From Helicobacter fennelliae (GTDB lineage: Bacteria > Campylobacterota > Campylobacteria > Campylobacterales > Helicobacteraceae), in the NCBI RefSeq assembly GCF_900451005.1, contig NZ_UGIB01000001.1, positions 1,984,001 to 2,048,000 on the forward strand: a stretch of DNA of 64,000 nucleotides, read 5' to 3'. The notes under the pieces are model-generated. The model made no database searches. It had not been told where the DNA came from and was given only the letters and a program-made list of their open reading frames with translations. Positions 12,994-23,187 of the stretch are shown in pieces; within the stretch, counting starts at the first letter, position 1; every line of letters starts with the position of its first letter. A program made the position numbers and the translations under genes.

Positions 12994-13069
12994 TGGTGGA
13001 GAATAGCGGGATCGAACCGCTGACCTCCTGCGTGCAAAGCAGGCGCTCTCCCAGCTGAGCTAATTCCCC
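12994..13069 (-). tRNA. tRNA-Ala (anticodon TGC)
   Basis: The minus strand reads GGGGAATTAGCTCAGCTGGG at the 5' end, anticodon TGC inside CTTTGCACG, the T-loop GGTTCGATCC, and ends ATTCTCCACCA with an encoded CCA. The acceptor stem GGGGAAT pairs with ATTCTCC. It lies in the 16S-23S spacer in the usual place. Confidence 0.97.
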
Positions 13070-13072
13070 TTA

Positions 13073-13150
<78 letters not shown>

Positions 13151-13692
13151 TTTTTATAATTGATGCTAAGCGATGATAATCTCTGAAAACTAAGCAAGAA
13201 TCTTTAAATGTTGCATACTTCATAGCCAAAGGTTTAGGTATGTCTAAACAAATAGGGCATACCATTTCTCTAGAAAGGAGGTGATCCAACCGCAGGTTCA
13301 CCTACGGTTACCTTGTTACGACTTCACCCCAGTCGCTGCATCCGCCGTGGACGGTAGCCAATTTAGCATTCCGGCTTAGGGCGAATACAACTCCCATGGT
13401 GTGACGGGCGGTGAGTACAAGACCCGGGAACGTATTCACCGCAACATTGCTGATTTGCGATTACTAGCGATTCCAGCTTTATGTAGTCGAGTTGCAGACT
13501 ACAATCCGAACTGAGAGGCGTTTTGGAGATTTGCTCCATCTCGCGATATTGCTTCTCTTTGTGCACCCCATTGTAGCACGTGTGTAGCCCTAGGCGTAAG
13601 GGCCATGATGACTTGACGTCGTCCTCACCTTCCTCCTCCTTGCGAAGGCAGTCTCCTTAGAGTGCTCAGCCGAACTGCTAACAACTAAGGAC

Positions 13693-13752
<60 letters not shown>

Positions 13753-13845
13753 GTGCAGCACCTGTTTTCAAGCTCTGGCAAGCCAGCACTCCGCTATCTC
13801 TAGCAGATTCTATCAATGTCAAGCCTAGGTAAGGTTCTTCGCGTA

Positions 13846-13891
<46 letters not shown>

Positions 13892-14001
13892 TATTCCTTT
13901 GAGTTTTAATCTTGCGACCGTACTCCCCAGGCGGAATGCTTAATGCGTTAGCTGCATTACTGCCCTGACGAGCAGGGCAACAACTAGCATTCATCGTTTA
14001 G

Positions 14002-14049
<48 letters not shown>

Positions 14050-14258
14050 TGCATGAGCGTCAGTAATGTTCCAGTAGGTCGCCTTCGCAATGAGTATTCC
14101 TCTTGATCTCTACGGATTTTACCCCTACACCAAGAATTCCACCTACCTCTCCCACACTCTAGAATAGCAGTTTCAAATGCAGTTCTATGGTTAAGCCATA
14201 GCATTTCACATCTGACTTGCTATCCCGCCTGCGCACTCTTTACGCCCAGTGATTCCGA

Positions 14259-14315
<57 letters not shown>

Positions 14316-14510
14316 ATTCGTTAGATACCGTCATAATCTTCTCTAACAAAAGGAGTTTACAATCCTAAAACCTTCATCCTCCACGCGGCGTTGCTGCTTC
14401 AGGGTTTCCCCCATTGAGCAATATTCCCTACTGCTGCCTCCCGTAGGAGTCTGGACCGTGTCTCAGTTCCAGTGTGTCCGTTCACCCTCTCAGGCCGGAT
14501 ACCCGTCATA

Positions 14511-14548
<38 letters not shown>

Positions 14549-14619
14549 ACATAGACCAATCCTTTAGCGGAGACTCTTAATAAAAAATTCATGCTTTAGA
14601 ATTTGACTTGCACGCAATC

Positions 14620-14697
14620 TTTGCAAGATTCTGCGAAAAAGGCTTGGTCATTACCGCTTAGGTAACTCCCTGCACCTTTTTCTTGAAAACTTGCAAA
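14620..14697. repeat. Stem-loop core element, copy in the 16S insertion
   Basis: A core ATTCTGCGAAAAAGGC...CACCTTTTTCTTGAAAA (14628-14689) is bounded by TTTGCAAG and CTTGCAAA. The core matches 15208-15270 at about 58 of 63 positions, but the outer stems of the two copies differ in sequence. Confidence 0.8.
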
Positions 14698-14812
14698 TCT
14701 TACGCACAATCCCAATTCTTGCTCTAGATTCTAAAATCCTAATCTTTTACAGAATCTTGAAATTTAGATTCTGTGTTTTGGAGATTCTAGAATTCTAAGA
14801 TTTTGAGATGAT

Positions 14813-14892
14813 TTTGTGGGTTGCGCAGAAATTTTTAAACAAGATAGAACATTAAAGTTCATCGTAGTTTAAAAATTTCAAGCTCCCGTAAA
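14813..14892. repeat. Hairpin module shared by both rRNA insertions and protein-gene spacers
   Basis: The ends TTTGTGGGTTGCGCAGAAA (14813-14831) and TTTCAAGCTCCCGTAAA (14876-14892) occur as exact reverse complements in the 23S insertion (11605-11623 and 11547-11563). Bases 14857-14887 match 31018-31048, between protein genes, at 28 of 31 positions. Confidence 0.8.
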
Positions 14893-15078
14893 AGCACTCA
14901 AAAGCTTGAATTCTCTATTAAGAGTCCCTTTCTCTCGTAAGAAGTATCCAGTATTAATCACCGTTTCCAGTGGCTATCCTAGACTAAAGGGCATGTTATC
15001 TATGCATTACTCACCCGTGCGCCACTAATCCATCTCTAGCAAGCTAGAGACTTCATCGTTCGACTTGCATGTATTAGG

Positions 15079-15180
<102 letters not shown>

Positions 15181-15197
15181 TCTTTGGCTTCTGAGCT

Positions 15198-15280
15198 GAT
15201 TTTTGGGATTCTGCGAAAAAGGCTTAGTTATTACCGACTAAGGTAACTCCCTGCGCCTTTTTCTTGAAAACCCAAAAATC
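15198..15280. repeat. Stem-loop core element, copy in the 16S leader
   Basis: A perfect 10-bp outer stem GATTTTTGGG (15198-15207) / CCCAAAAATC (15271-15280) encloses the core. Inside, GAAAAAGGC (15215-15223) pairs with GCCTTTTTC (15255-15263). The core matches the copy within the 16S insertion. Confidence 0.8.
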
Positions 15281-15837
15281 CTTCTCAAAATCCTTTGAAA
15301 TTGAATCTAAAAGATTTGTTTCAATTTACAGATTCTGCAAATTTCCTCCAAATCCTTAAGAATTTAGAATCTCAAATGTTTTACTCATTAATAATGACAA
15401 AACTTTAAGATTCTAAAATTTTAGAATCCACTTTTAATTCCTAAGAATCACAAGCGAGATTCTATTTGTTTCGGATTATTTGTCCTAATCTCTTTGTCAA
15501 ATCACAAAACTATTTCCTTTATTCTTAAACTCTAAAGATTAAGACCAAAGTTATAGTCGAGTTGTGTTGTATAGTATAAATGATTCAAAGAGATTTAAGT
15601 TGTTAAAACTATAAAAGTATTTACACTTAAATCTTCTTGCTTAGATTTCAAAGATCATTACCGAATTTCATCAATCATTCTTTCATCTTTACATTAGGAA
15701 TTAGGAATGGATAAAATTAAGTAAAAGAACATCATAAAAAAAGATTAATTCAGAATCCAAAAATGAAAGATACCTCTTTTAATGCAATTTTTAAGAGCAA
15801 GAATGTTACACAGGTATGACTTAAAGGTTGCTTAAAA

Positions 15838-16356
15838 TTATTTTTTTCTTTGTCGAGTTGTTTTTGTGATTGGCAAAGATTCTGTGCTCATCATACGCGA
15901 AATAAACAAAATACTTAGCGTTACAAACAAAATATTTAAAACAATTTCACTTTGAGTAGAGATATTTTCAAACTCTTCTGTACCTGTAAATGCAGCCCCT
16001 TCTTGCTGAATATTGGTAATAGCTGGAGTGTAATATAATGTAAAAAGAAAAATCAAAATAACGCTCAAAATTCCCATACCAAGAGAAAACAACGATTTTT
16101 TCGATGAGAGATTAAACATCAATAACTCATAAATCAAAATCAAAATCGCCAAACCATTAAACATATAATTAAAACGCACATACACTTTGCCAAGCAAGAT
16201 TCCAGAATCATAGCTTGTGATCCCAAGACTCGGAAGATATTGATACGCATTCAAAATCACAGGCGCACTCAAAACATCGCAGGCTAATATCGCACCCACC
16301 GCGACTCCAATAGCCCAAAGATAAATACTTCTGACACACAAAGCAAGAATCTTCAT
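15838..16356 (-). CDS. DUF4149-type integral membrane protein
   Basis: This 172-residue protein of unknown function has about four hydrophobic segments (near residues 8-30, 60-82, 90-110 and 138-155) and a basic C-terminus (TKTTRQRKK). The pattern of an N-terminal membrane helix, GILLGKVYVRFNYM and a later periplasmic loop resembles DUF4149 (TMEM205-like) proteins common in Helicobacter. It is divergent from yaaA and is a single-gene unit beyond the rRNA promoter region. The family call is from recollection of the pattern, not a search. Confidence 0.65.
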   Translation of the reverse strand: MKILALCVRSIYLWAIGVAVGAILACDVLSAPVILNAYQYLPSLGITSYDSGILLGKVYVRFNYMFNGLAILILIYELLMFNLSSKKSLFSLGMGILSVILIFLFTLYYTPAITNIQQEGAAFTGTEEFENISTQSEIVLNILFVTLSILFISRMMSTESLPITKTTRQRKK

Positions 16357-16422
16357 TTATTTTCCTTGAAAATTTTTGATTACAATACCACAAAATCATA
16401 ACAAAAAATCAAAAGAGTTGAA

Positions 16423-17232
16423 ATGAAAATTTTATTAAGTCCGAGCGAAAGCAAGATTCTGCCATCTGTAAATTGTGCTACAAATCCTTCCACAACTCCA
16501 ACAAGCCTCAAAAATCCCGCAAATATCGTCAAAAACAATCTCTCCACTGACAAAATGTGGGGTGGATTTGACTCAAGGATAAACCACATATGCGCGTATC
16601 TCAAAGAGCTAGAGAGTGCAGATGATGAGAATCTCAAAAAAATCTTTGGCTCCAAACATATCCCCATTGACTCCCTTTCTCACTCCCTCAAAATCCTAGA
16701 ATCTAGCACCACAAAAGCCATTACGCTCTATAATGGCGTAGCTTTTAAGGCACTTGATTTTATGAGTTTAGATTCTGGGGCACAGGATTTTGTGTTAGAA
16801 AATGTTTTGATTTTTAGCAATCTCTTTGGAATGGTGCGCGCAAAAGACAATCTGCCGTTTTATCATCTCAACCAAAATTACAAATCTCCCACACTCAATC
16901 TCAAAAATCTCTATCACGCCCAATCCCAAGAAATCGATGCATTTCTTGCAAACGAAGATATTATTATTGATTTGCGCGCAGAAATCTACATCAAAGCCTA
17001 TCCACTTAAACAATCCCACTTTGTCCTCAAAATGCCTGATAAAAAAATCTCTCATCAAGCCAAATTGTATCGCGGAAGTGCATTGAGAGAATTAGCACTT
17101 TTTCAAAGCAAACTCCTGTATCCATCAGCCCAAAACACTTCAAATGCAAAAACATCAAACAAAAACTCATCTAATGCCTCATCAAATCAGCTTAAGCAAT
17201 ATCTTCATACTTTTTTTGAGCTAAGATTCTAG
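16423..17232 (+). CDS. yaaA: Peroxide stress protein YaaA (UPF0246 family)
   Basis: The N-terminus MKILLSPSESK matches the LISPAK-type start of YaaA, which limits intracellular iron and DNA damage during peroxide stress in E. coli. Other family features are ITLYNGVAFKALDF, NVLIFSNLFGMVRAKDNLPFYHL and a C-terminal FELRF. The length of 269 residues is normal. Residues about 238-258 are a Ser/Asn/Lys-rich insertion before the last strand. Confidence 0.85.
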   Translation: MKILLSPSESKILPSVNCATNPSTTPTSLKNPANIVKNNLSTDKMWGGFDSRINHICAYLKELESADDENLKKIFGSKHIPIDSLSHSLKILESSTTKAITLYNGVAFKALDFMSLDSGAQDFVLENVLIFSNLFGMVRAKDNLPFYHLNQNYKSPTLNLKNLYHAQSQEIDAFLANEDIIIDLRAEIYIKAYPLKQSHFVLKMPDKKISHQAKLYRGSALRELALFQSKLLYPSAQNTSNAKTSNKNSSNASSNQLKQYLHTFFELRF

Positions 17233-17310
17233 ATTTTGCTTTTTATAGAATCTAAATTCTCTCTTTTTTGTTATGATTTGAATTTACATCACAAACCAAA
17301 AGGACAACAC

Positions 17311-17832
17311 ATGAAAAAACCATTTTTGCTCTCATTTTCATCGCTTTTTGCATCGCTTCTTGCGCTTGCAAGCTCTGCTTCAATAGCCTATGCTAGCAAT
17401 ATCACCATAGACAAGTCTTATGTCTTTGCCTCGATTCCGGGCTCAAACAACACCGCAGCCTTTATGTCTATCACCAACAACACGGACTCTCAAATCGCGC
17501 TCATTGAAGTAAAAAATTCTCTTGATGTGCCAAGCGAAATCCACGCCCACACCAAAGCAGAATCCAGCCAAACAAACTCAAAAACCCAAAATCCACACCC
17601 AAGCGCGCACATGATAAAAATCCCAAAACTTGAAATCCAGCCACACTCACAAATAGAGCTCAAACCCGGCGGTTATCACATTATGCTTATAGGACTCAAG
17701 CAAGAGCTAAAAGTCGGTCAAGAGGTTGATTTAGAGCTTACTTTTGATAATGGCGAGACTATTGAGCTTAAGCAAATAAAAGCGATTGATCGAAGTAGCG
17801 TGCTTGATACACACAAACCACACAAGCAATAA
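17311..17832 (+). CDS. Periplasmic copper chaperone PCu(A)C family protein
   Basis: PCu(A)C proteins carry Cu(I) in the periplasm, often to the CuA or CuB site of haem-copper oxidases. ATG 17311 (AAAAGGACAAC upstream) gives a clear signal peptide, MKKPFLLSFSSLFASLLALASSASIAYA, in two hydrophobic parts. Candidate copper ligands are His in IHAHTKA, HMIKIP and GGYHIMLIGLK, matching the H...M...HxM arrangement, though a Ser/Gln/Asn-rich insertion separates the first two. It heads a three-gene periplasmic cassette. Confidence 0.8.
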   Translation: MKKPFLLSFSSLFASLLALASSASIAYASNITIDKSYVFASIPGSNNTAAFMSITNNTDSQIALIEVKNSLDVPSEIHAHTKAESSQTNSKTQNPHPSAHMIKIPKLEIQPHSQIELKPGGYHIMLIGLKQELKVGQEVDLELTFDNGETIELKQIKAIDRSSVLDTHKPHKQ

Positions 17833-17865
17833 ACAAACCACAACAAAGCGAGTGATAAAGCCACA

Positions 17866-18357
17866 ATGAAAAAGTTTGTGCTCTTAATTTTTGCTCTTTG
17901 TGTGGGGATTATTTGCGGGATTTTGGCATGGCAATTACATATCAATATCCAATCAGATTCTAGCCCAGAATCTAGCCTTGATTCTCATCATTGTGTTTTA
18001 AACGAAAATGGCGTATGCGAAGTGGAATACAACAATCAAACTTTTCAGATCCAAGCCTCGCCATTTCCTATTGTGGCATTGAAGCCGACAATTTGGACAC
18101 TCTCAAATCTAAATCTCAACACTCCTACAATTAATGCCAAGATTTATGGAATCAATATGGATATGGGAACGACACAAATTCAATTTCGCAAAACACCGCA
18201 CAACACTTATGAAGCAAAAGTATTTTTGAGTGCTTGTGTGCTTGAAAGTATGGAATACAGGCTTTCATTTGAAGGGCGGCTCTTAGGCATAAGCGCGGAT
18301 TTTTATGTCAAAAATAAACACAATCAAATCCTACAAACCTTAAGGAATAAGGAATAA
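17866..18357 (+). CDS. Membrane-anchored periplasmic protein of unknown function in the copper cassette
   Basis: This 163-residue protein has an N-terminal membrane anchor (residues 4-25) and a soluble domain. The segment INMDMGTTQIQFRKT...YEAKVFLSACVLESMEYRLSF recalls beta-sandwich domains of the FixH/YtkA type that have a Met-rich strand, but this is only a resemblance. Cys residues at CVLNENGVCEV and SACVLES may be functional. It lies between a PCu(A)C gene (33 bases upstream) and a thioredoxin-like lipoprotein gene (2 bases downstream), so it probably acts with them in copper or oxidase maturation. Confidence 0.6.
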   Translation: MKKFVLLIFALCVGIICGILAWQLHINIQSDSSPESSLDSHHCVLNENGVCEVEYNNQTFQIQASPFPIVALKPTIWTLSNLNLNTPTINAKIYGINMDMGTTQIQFRKTPHNTYEAKVFLSACVLESMEYRLSFEGRLLGISADFYVKNKHNQILQTLRNKE

Positions 18358-18359
18358 AA

Positions 18360-19085
18360 ATGAATACAACTCTTTTATATCGCGTCGCGATCTTGGCAAT
18401 TTTAGCAATCTTTATAGGCTGTGATACAAAACAAACCCCCAAACAATCCGACCAAAACACAGATTCCACAGAATCTACAATATCCACAAGCATATCTCAC
18501 ACGCAAACCACACAAGATTCTGCCATAGATTCTACTAGGCAAAATTCCACCACGCAAGATCCCTTAAGCACACATGAGATTCTGCCAAACCCAGAATCTA
18601 GCCAAACAACTACGCAAAATAGCCATTTGGATTTAGCCAAAGATTTACCAGAGATTTTTTTGCCAAATGCAGAGATTTCCTCAAATGACAAACCTATACT
18701 CATTGTCTTTGGTGCGGATATGTGCCAAGCCTGCGCAAATCTCAAAGATTCCATAGAGCATTCACCTGCCCTCCAAGAACTTTTGTCGCATTATTTTTCA
18801 TCATATTTTGTCAATCTCTCCACCCAAAAAGACTACAATCTCAAGCTAGAATCCGTGCAACAGCATTTCAAACACCACCAATTACGTGAGTTTTTTCTTA
18901 TCCAAGCTACGCCGAGTTTTGTATTTTTAGATTCTAGTGGCAAAGAGCTTTTTCGCTACATCGGCGCGATGACTAAATCCCAGCTTAATATCACACTCAA
19001 TTTTCTCAAAAACAAAAACAACCAAACCCTCACAAAAGAGCAAATTGCACAAAATCTTAGCGATCTATATGCCAAAAACAATTAA
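18360..19085 (+). CDS. Thioredoxin-fold lipoprotein with CxxC site
   Basis: A lipoprotein signal ends in the lipobox IFIGC (Cys21). A Ser/Thr/Gln-rich linker to about residue 95 leads to a thioredoxin-like domain with VFGADMCQACANLK, whose CQAC is the redox pair, and ATPSFVFLD holding the cis-Pro. Such membrane-tethered proteins reduce periplasmic disulfides, for example in cytochrome or copper-site assembly, which fits the upstream PCu(A)C gene. It starts two bases after the previous stop. The linker is built largely from reading AGAATCT/AGATTCT-type words. Confidence 0.8.
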   Translation: MNTTLLYRVAILAILAIFIGCDTKQTPKQSDQNTDSTESTISTSISHTQTTQDSAIDSTRQNSTTQDPLSTHEILPNPESSQTTTQNSHLDLAKDLPEIFLPNAEISSNDKPILIVFGADMCQACANLKDSIEHSPALQELLSHYFSSYFVNLSTQKDYNLKLESVQQHFKHHQLREFFLIQATPSFVFLDSSGKELFRYIGAMTKSQLNITLNFLKNKNNQTLTKEQIAQNLSDLYAKNN

Positions 19086-19094
19086 AGGAAAACT

Positions 19095-19868
19095 ATGCAA
19101 TTAGGACTCAACATCGATCATATCGCGACATTACGACAAGCTAGAAAAATCGCCCAGCCCGATCCGCTAGAAGCGGTATTTGTCGCTGCAAATTGTGGAG
19201 TGGATCAGATCACTATACATTTGCGAGAAGACAGAAGACATATCCAAGATGAAGATGTGAGAAGTATTATAAAGCATTCGCCCCTGCCTATCAATGTAGA
19301 GTGTGCATGCGATGTAAATATAGTTGAGTTTTTGTGTGCGCTCAAACCATTCAAAATCACCCTTGTGCCAGAAAAACGAGAAGAAATCACCACAGAAGGC
19401 GGGCTTAATATGAATACACCGCACCTCAAAGACATCATCAAAGAATTTCACAAAAACCACATCAAAGTCGCGACTTTTATCGATCCTAACGAGCAGTCTT
19501 TGCTTCTTTCTAAAGAATTTAATGCCAATGGAGTTGAACTTCACACAGGCGAGTATGCCAATATCTCTGCTATGTTGTATTCTTCGCTTCGGACACATAC
19601 AAACAAAATCCAATCGCTTGATCTCTCACAAACAGAGCTTGAAAGGCAGCTTGAAGTTACGATTACTGCCCTCCAAACTTACGCAAACAAAGCAAATGAG
19701 CTTAAATTAGGTGTATTTGCCGGACATGGATTAAATTATCAAAATGTCCAAACAATCGCTAAGATTCCACATATCACAGAGCTAAATATCGGGCATAGCA
19801 TTATCGCGCGAGCAGTTATTGTCGGGCTAGAATCTGCGATTTGCCAAATGCAAAAATTATTACTTTAA
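19095..19868 (+). CDS. pdxJ: Pyridoxine 5'-phosphate synthase
   Basis: PdxJ condenses 1-deoxyxylulose-5-phosphate with 3-amino-2-oxopropyl phosphate to pyridoxine phosphate. The N-terminus GLNIDHIATLRQAR and the block QITIHLREDRRHIQDEDV are characteristic; later motifs are NVECACD, VPEKREEITTEGG and GHGLNYQNV. The length of 257 residues is typical. AAAGGAAAACT precedes the ATG. No pdxA follows in this window. Confidence 0.95.
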   Translation: MQLGLNIDHIATLRQARKIAQPDPLEAVFVAANCGVDQITIHLREDRRHIQDEDVRSIIKHSPLPINVECACDVNIVEFLCALKPFKITLVPEKREEITTEGGLNMNTPHLKDIIKEFHKNHIKVATFIDPNEQSLLLSKEFNANGVELHTGEYANISAMLYSSLRTHTNKIQSLDLSQTELERQLEVTITALQTYANKANELKLGVFAGHGLNYQNVQTIAKIPHITELNIGHSIIARAVIVGLESAICQMQKLLL

Positions 19869-19926
19869 GCTTGCATTACTTTTTAATTGATACAATTACG
19901 CCCTAAATTCACAATAAAGGCGTATC

Positions 19927-20955
19927 ATGAAAGTTGCGTTATTAATGAGCGGGGGAGTAGATAGCTCCTACTCAGCTTATTTACTCAAATCCAGTGGCTA
20001 CGAAGTTTTGGGAATCTATCTCAAACTTCACGACAAAGAAGACAAGCATGAGATGTTTATACGAAATTGTCAAAAAGTCTCCCAGAATCTAGATTTTCCA
20101 TTTATGGTGATAGATGCAAAAAAAGAATTCAAAGAAATCGTTTATGACTACTTTGTCCAATCCTACAAAAACGGCGAGACCCCAAATCCTTGCGCACTAT
20201 GTAATCCAAATATGAAATTTGGCTTAGCATTGCAAAAAGCCCTAGAGCTTAACTGCGATAAAATCGCTACAGGGCATTATGCCAAAATCAAACAAGTTGA
20301 TGGCAAAAACAAAATCGCGCGCGCAGTGGATCTTAGCAAAGATCAGAGTTATTTTTTGTATGCGATCTCGCAAGAAGCCATTGATAGGCTGATTTTTCCA
20401 TTAGGCGATATGCTCAAAAGCGATGTGAAGCCAAAGGCATTTGAAGTTATGCCGTGGCTTGGAAGTTTAGAGACTTACAAAGAAAGCCAAGAAATCTGCT
20501 TTGTTGAGACGGATTATATCGACATTCTCAAAAAGCACACAAAAGTAGAAAATCCCGGAATCGTCAAAAACGCCAAAGGCGAAATCGTAGGCGAGCACAA
20601 AGGCTATATGCAATACACCATCGGAAAGCGCAAAGGCTTTAGCGTCAAAGGCGCGCATGAGCCACACTTTGTGCTTGATATCAACCCAAAAAACAATGAA
20701 ATTGTAGTTGGCACAAAGCAAGAGCTAGCAAAACTTTTGGTGCAAGCAAACAATATAAGCTTGCCAAAAGACTTTGATGGCAAAGAATGCGACATCAAAA
20801 TCCGATACCGATCAGAGCCGACAAAAGCACTCATACAAATCCAAGATGACAAAATCATAGCCAAACTCAAAGAGCCGGTATTTGGCGTGGCAAAAGGACA
20901 GGCTTTGGTCGTGTATGAGCAAGATTGCGTGCTTGGCGGAGGCGTGATCCAGTAG
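19927..20955 (+). CDS. mnmA: tRNA-specific 2-thiouridylase
   Basis: MnmA thiolates the wobble uridine of Lys, Glu and Gln tRNAs using ATP and a persulfide relay. Visible are the PP-loop [17 protein letters not shown], the first catalytic Cys in [21 protein letters not shown] and the second Cys in SQEICFVE. The length is 342 residues. A separate short transcript is likely, because a TGATACAAT sequence lies about 40 bases upstream of the start. Confidence 0.94.
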   Translation: MKVALLMSGGVDSSYSAYLLKSSGYEVLGIYLKLHDKEDKHEMFIRNCQKVSQNLDFPFMVIDAKKEFKEIVYDYFVQSYKNGETPNPCALCNPNMKFGLALQKALELNCDKIATGHYAKIKQVDGKNKIARAVDLSKDQSYFLYAISQEAIDRLIFPLGDMLKSDVKPKAFEVMPWLGSLETYKESQEICFVETDYIDILKKHTKVENPGIVKNAKGEIVGEHKGYMQYTIGKRKGFSVKGAHEPHFVLDINPKNNEIVVGTKQELAKLLVQANNISLPKDFDGKECDIKIRYRSEPTKALIQIQDDKIIAKLKEPVFGVAKGQALVVYEQDCVLGGGVIQ

Positions 20956-21003
20956 ATTCAGCCCGCCAAAGCAAAAATCAAGGCAAAACTTAAGGATACA
21001 GAT

Positions 21004-23187
21004 ATGTTTATTTTTGGCAAATACATATATCTCAACCCTGTGCGCACGATCACATCTTTTGATGATATAGAATCTGCTTTTTTTGAGCTAGAGCAATGGC
21101 AAAAAGAGCAACCACAAGAAAAACAATCACAAAAGAAGTCGCAACAACACAAAGAGCATGGCTTTTGGGTCGGGTATATTAGCTATGAGGCAAAAGATAC
21201 ATTTCATAGCCAAAAGCCAAAATCTAGCCCTTCATCAATGCTTACACCAATGCTTTCATCAACGCCACCAATGCCTATTTTTGAATTCACACTTTTCAAA
21301 GAGCGCAAGAGATTCACCCCACAATTCTTGCACTCATCACAATCTCTGCCTCCTTTGCCTCATTTTTATCCAAATCTCATTGCGCCACTTGATTATGAAC
21401 GTTACAAGAGGGATTTTGCATATATCAAACAACAACTTGCGCGTGGCAATAGCTATCAAGTCAATTACACGCAAGAGCTTGCCTTTAGCACGCATTGCGA
21501 TGGGCTAGAGATTTTTACAAATCTCCTCTACACCCAAGATACCCCATACAAAGCCTATCTCAAAACAAAATTTGTAGAGATTATCTCTTTTTCACCAGAG
21601 CTATTTTTTAAACTCAATCACGACACAATCACCCTCCAACCAATGAAAGGCACGATAAAAAGAGGCAAAACGCCAGCCAAAGACGCGCATTATAAAACCA
21701 CTCTCCAAAATGATGAAAAAAACAAAAGTGAAAATATGATGATTGTGGATTTATTACGCAATGATATAAGCCAAATCGCCCTACCACACACTTTACAAAT
21801 CCAGAATCTTTGCACAATCCACACCTACCCAACCCTCCACCAAATGATCTCAACCCTCAAAGCAAAACTACCACAATGCCGACTTTATGATATTTTTAAA
21901 GCCCTTTTTCCGTGCGGATCAATCACAGGCGCACCCAAAAAATCCACAATGGAGATTATCCAAAGCCTCGAAAAAAGAGAACGTGGCGTGTATTGCGGAA
22001 GTATCGGGGTAATCAGCAAAGATGAAGCGATCTTTAGCGTGCCTATCCGCACATTAGTGCGTCGCTATAATGAGGCATTCTATCGTTATGGCGTTGGAAG
22101 CGGGATTGTTTGGGATTCTAGAGCGAAGCAAGAATTCCAAGAGCTCAAACTCAAAACACATTTTTTATTTACATCAAATCACAACATGCCACCAAGCACC
22201 CAAACACAGAAAAAACAAGCCAAATCACAAAATCTAAAATTACAATGCACGACTTTACAAAAGCCTAGATTTCAAGATTTTAAACTTCAAGATTTTAGAC
22301 TTCAAAAATTCAAACTTATAGAAACTATGCTTTTTCAAAATGGGCGCGTTTTTTTGCTCTATAAACATCTCAATCGCCTTGCAAAAAGCGCGCGTGCATT
22401 GGATTTTGAGACAAAGCATATTGCGCCTTTGCTCCACTCTCTTACTATGCCAACTCTTCCAAAAATACGCAATTTTTTAGATTTTATGCCTTTATCACTT
22501 AAAGAGCTTTGGCAGAATCTACCCATAGATTTTATGCGACAACACAACCTCAAAGCCTCGCAACAAGCGCAGATTCTGCGTATAAATCTAGACAAAAAAG
22601 GCAGAATCTATACACAGATTTTGCCACTTCACACAAGCACAGCAAAGCAGCAAATCCGCCTCTCTACGCACACACTCAATCCGCATAACGACTTGCTCTA
22701 TCACAAAACCACCATGCGAGATCATTTTTACACAGATAACACTTCATGCGGGCATTTGCTTTTTGATGAGTATGTGTTTGATACTATTTTTGCCAATACA
22801 AATGGCGAAATCTGCGAAGGTTCACGAAGCAATATTATCATCACAAACAATACCCAACTCTTCACTCCTAGCGCACAAAGCGGGCTTTTGTGCGGGACTT
22901 TTCGCGAACTTTTGCTTGAATGTAACATCATCAAAGAAAAAATCATCACCATAGATGAGCTACACAGCGCAGAGCAAATCTTTTGTATCAACTCTGTGCG
23001 CGGGATCACACCTGTTTTTTTGCATAGCCAGCCGACATCAGAATCCATGCAAAAATCTATGCCAGAATCCACATTAGATTCTACGCTAGAATCCATACGA
23101 GAATCTACACACAAGCCACACAAAAATCCGCAAAATCTACACCAAAATCCAAAAAAGAAGCGCGATGAAACTCCTACTAATCGATAA
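21004..23187 (+). CDS. pabB: Fused aminodeoxychorismate synthase component I / 4-amino-4-deoxychorismate lyase
   Basis: This 727-residue protein makes p-aminobenzoate for folate. Residues about 1-400 are a chorismate-binding domain with GNSYQVNYTQEL, FSPELFFKL, QPMKGTIKRG, DLLRNDISQIA and GSITGAPKKSTM. The MKGT form, with its Lys, distinguishes aminodeoxychorismate synthase from TrpE (PLAGS). Residues about 430-690 are a class IV aminotransferase-type lyase (PabC): YHKTTMRDHFY holds the PLP lysine and EICEGSRSNIII the class signature. Linkers and the C-terminal tail (ESMQKSMPESTLDST) are low-complexity. It overlaps pabA by 23 bases. Confidence 0.92.
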   Translation: MFIFGKYIYLNPVRTITSFDDIESAFFELEQWQKEQPQEKQSQKKSQQHKEHGFWVGYISYEAKDTFHSQKPKSSPSSMLTPMLSSTPPMPIFEFTLFKERKRFTPQFLHSSQSLPPLPHFYPNLIAPLDYERYKRDFAYIKQQLARGNSYQVNYTQELAFSTHCDGLEIFTNLLYTQDTPYKAYLKTKFVEIISFSPELFFKLNHDTITLQPMKGTIKRGKTPAKDAHYKTTLQNDEKNKSENMMIVDLLRNDISQIALPHTLQIQNLCTIHTYPTLHQMISTLKAKLPQCRLYDIFKALFPCGSITGAPKKSTMEIIQSLEKRERGVYCGSIGVISKDEAIFSVPIRTLVRRYNEAFYRYGVGSGIVWDSRAKQEFQELKLKTHFLFTSNHNMPPSTQTQKKQAKSQNLKLQCTTLQKPRFQDFKLQDFRLQKFKLIETMLFQNGRVFLLYKHLNRLAKSARALDFETKHIAPLLHSLTMPTLPKIRNFLDFMPLSLKELWQNLPIDFMRQHNLKASQQAQILRINLDKKGRIYTQILPLHTSTAKQQIRLSTHTLNPHNDLLYHKTTMRDHFYTDNTSCGHLLFDEYVFDTIFANTNGEICEGSRSNIIITNNTQLFTPSAQSGLLCGTFRELLLECNIIKEKIITIDELHSAEQIFCINSVRGITPVFLHSQPTSESMQKSMPESTLDSTLESIRESTHKPHKNPQNLHQNPKKKRDETPTNR

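Larger units (their letters stand above)
14572..14926 (-). other. 16S rRNA intervening sequence with perfect 11-bp flanking stem
   Basis: GACTCTTAATA (14572-14582) is the exact reverse complement of 14916-14926. The pair encloses about 333 nt not found in ordinary 16S, in the region matching roughly E. coli position 200. The insert holds two hairpin modules. The first has outer arms at 14620-14627 and 14690-14697. The second has a perfect 13-bp inverted repeat, 14828-14840 with 14867-14879. An insertion here would split mature 16S or be excised. Confidence 0.88.

Noticed and set aside
18308-19085. Low-complexity Ser/Thr/Gln stretch considered as a separate small gene or repeat element
   Set aside because: It is continuous with the lipobox and the thioredoxin domain in one frame, so it is a linker.
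22728-23123. 131-codon minus-strand ORF opposite pabB-pabC
   Set aside because: Its Ser/Asp/Val repeats are the antisense of the polar tail made of GAATCT words; there is no independent support.
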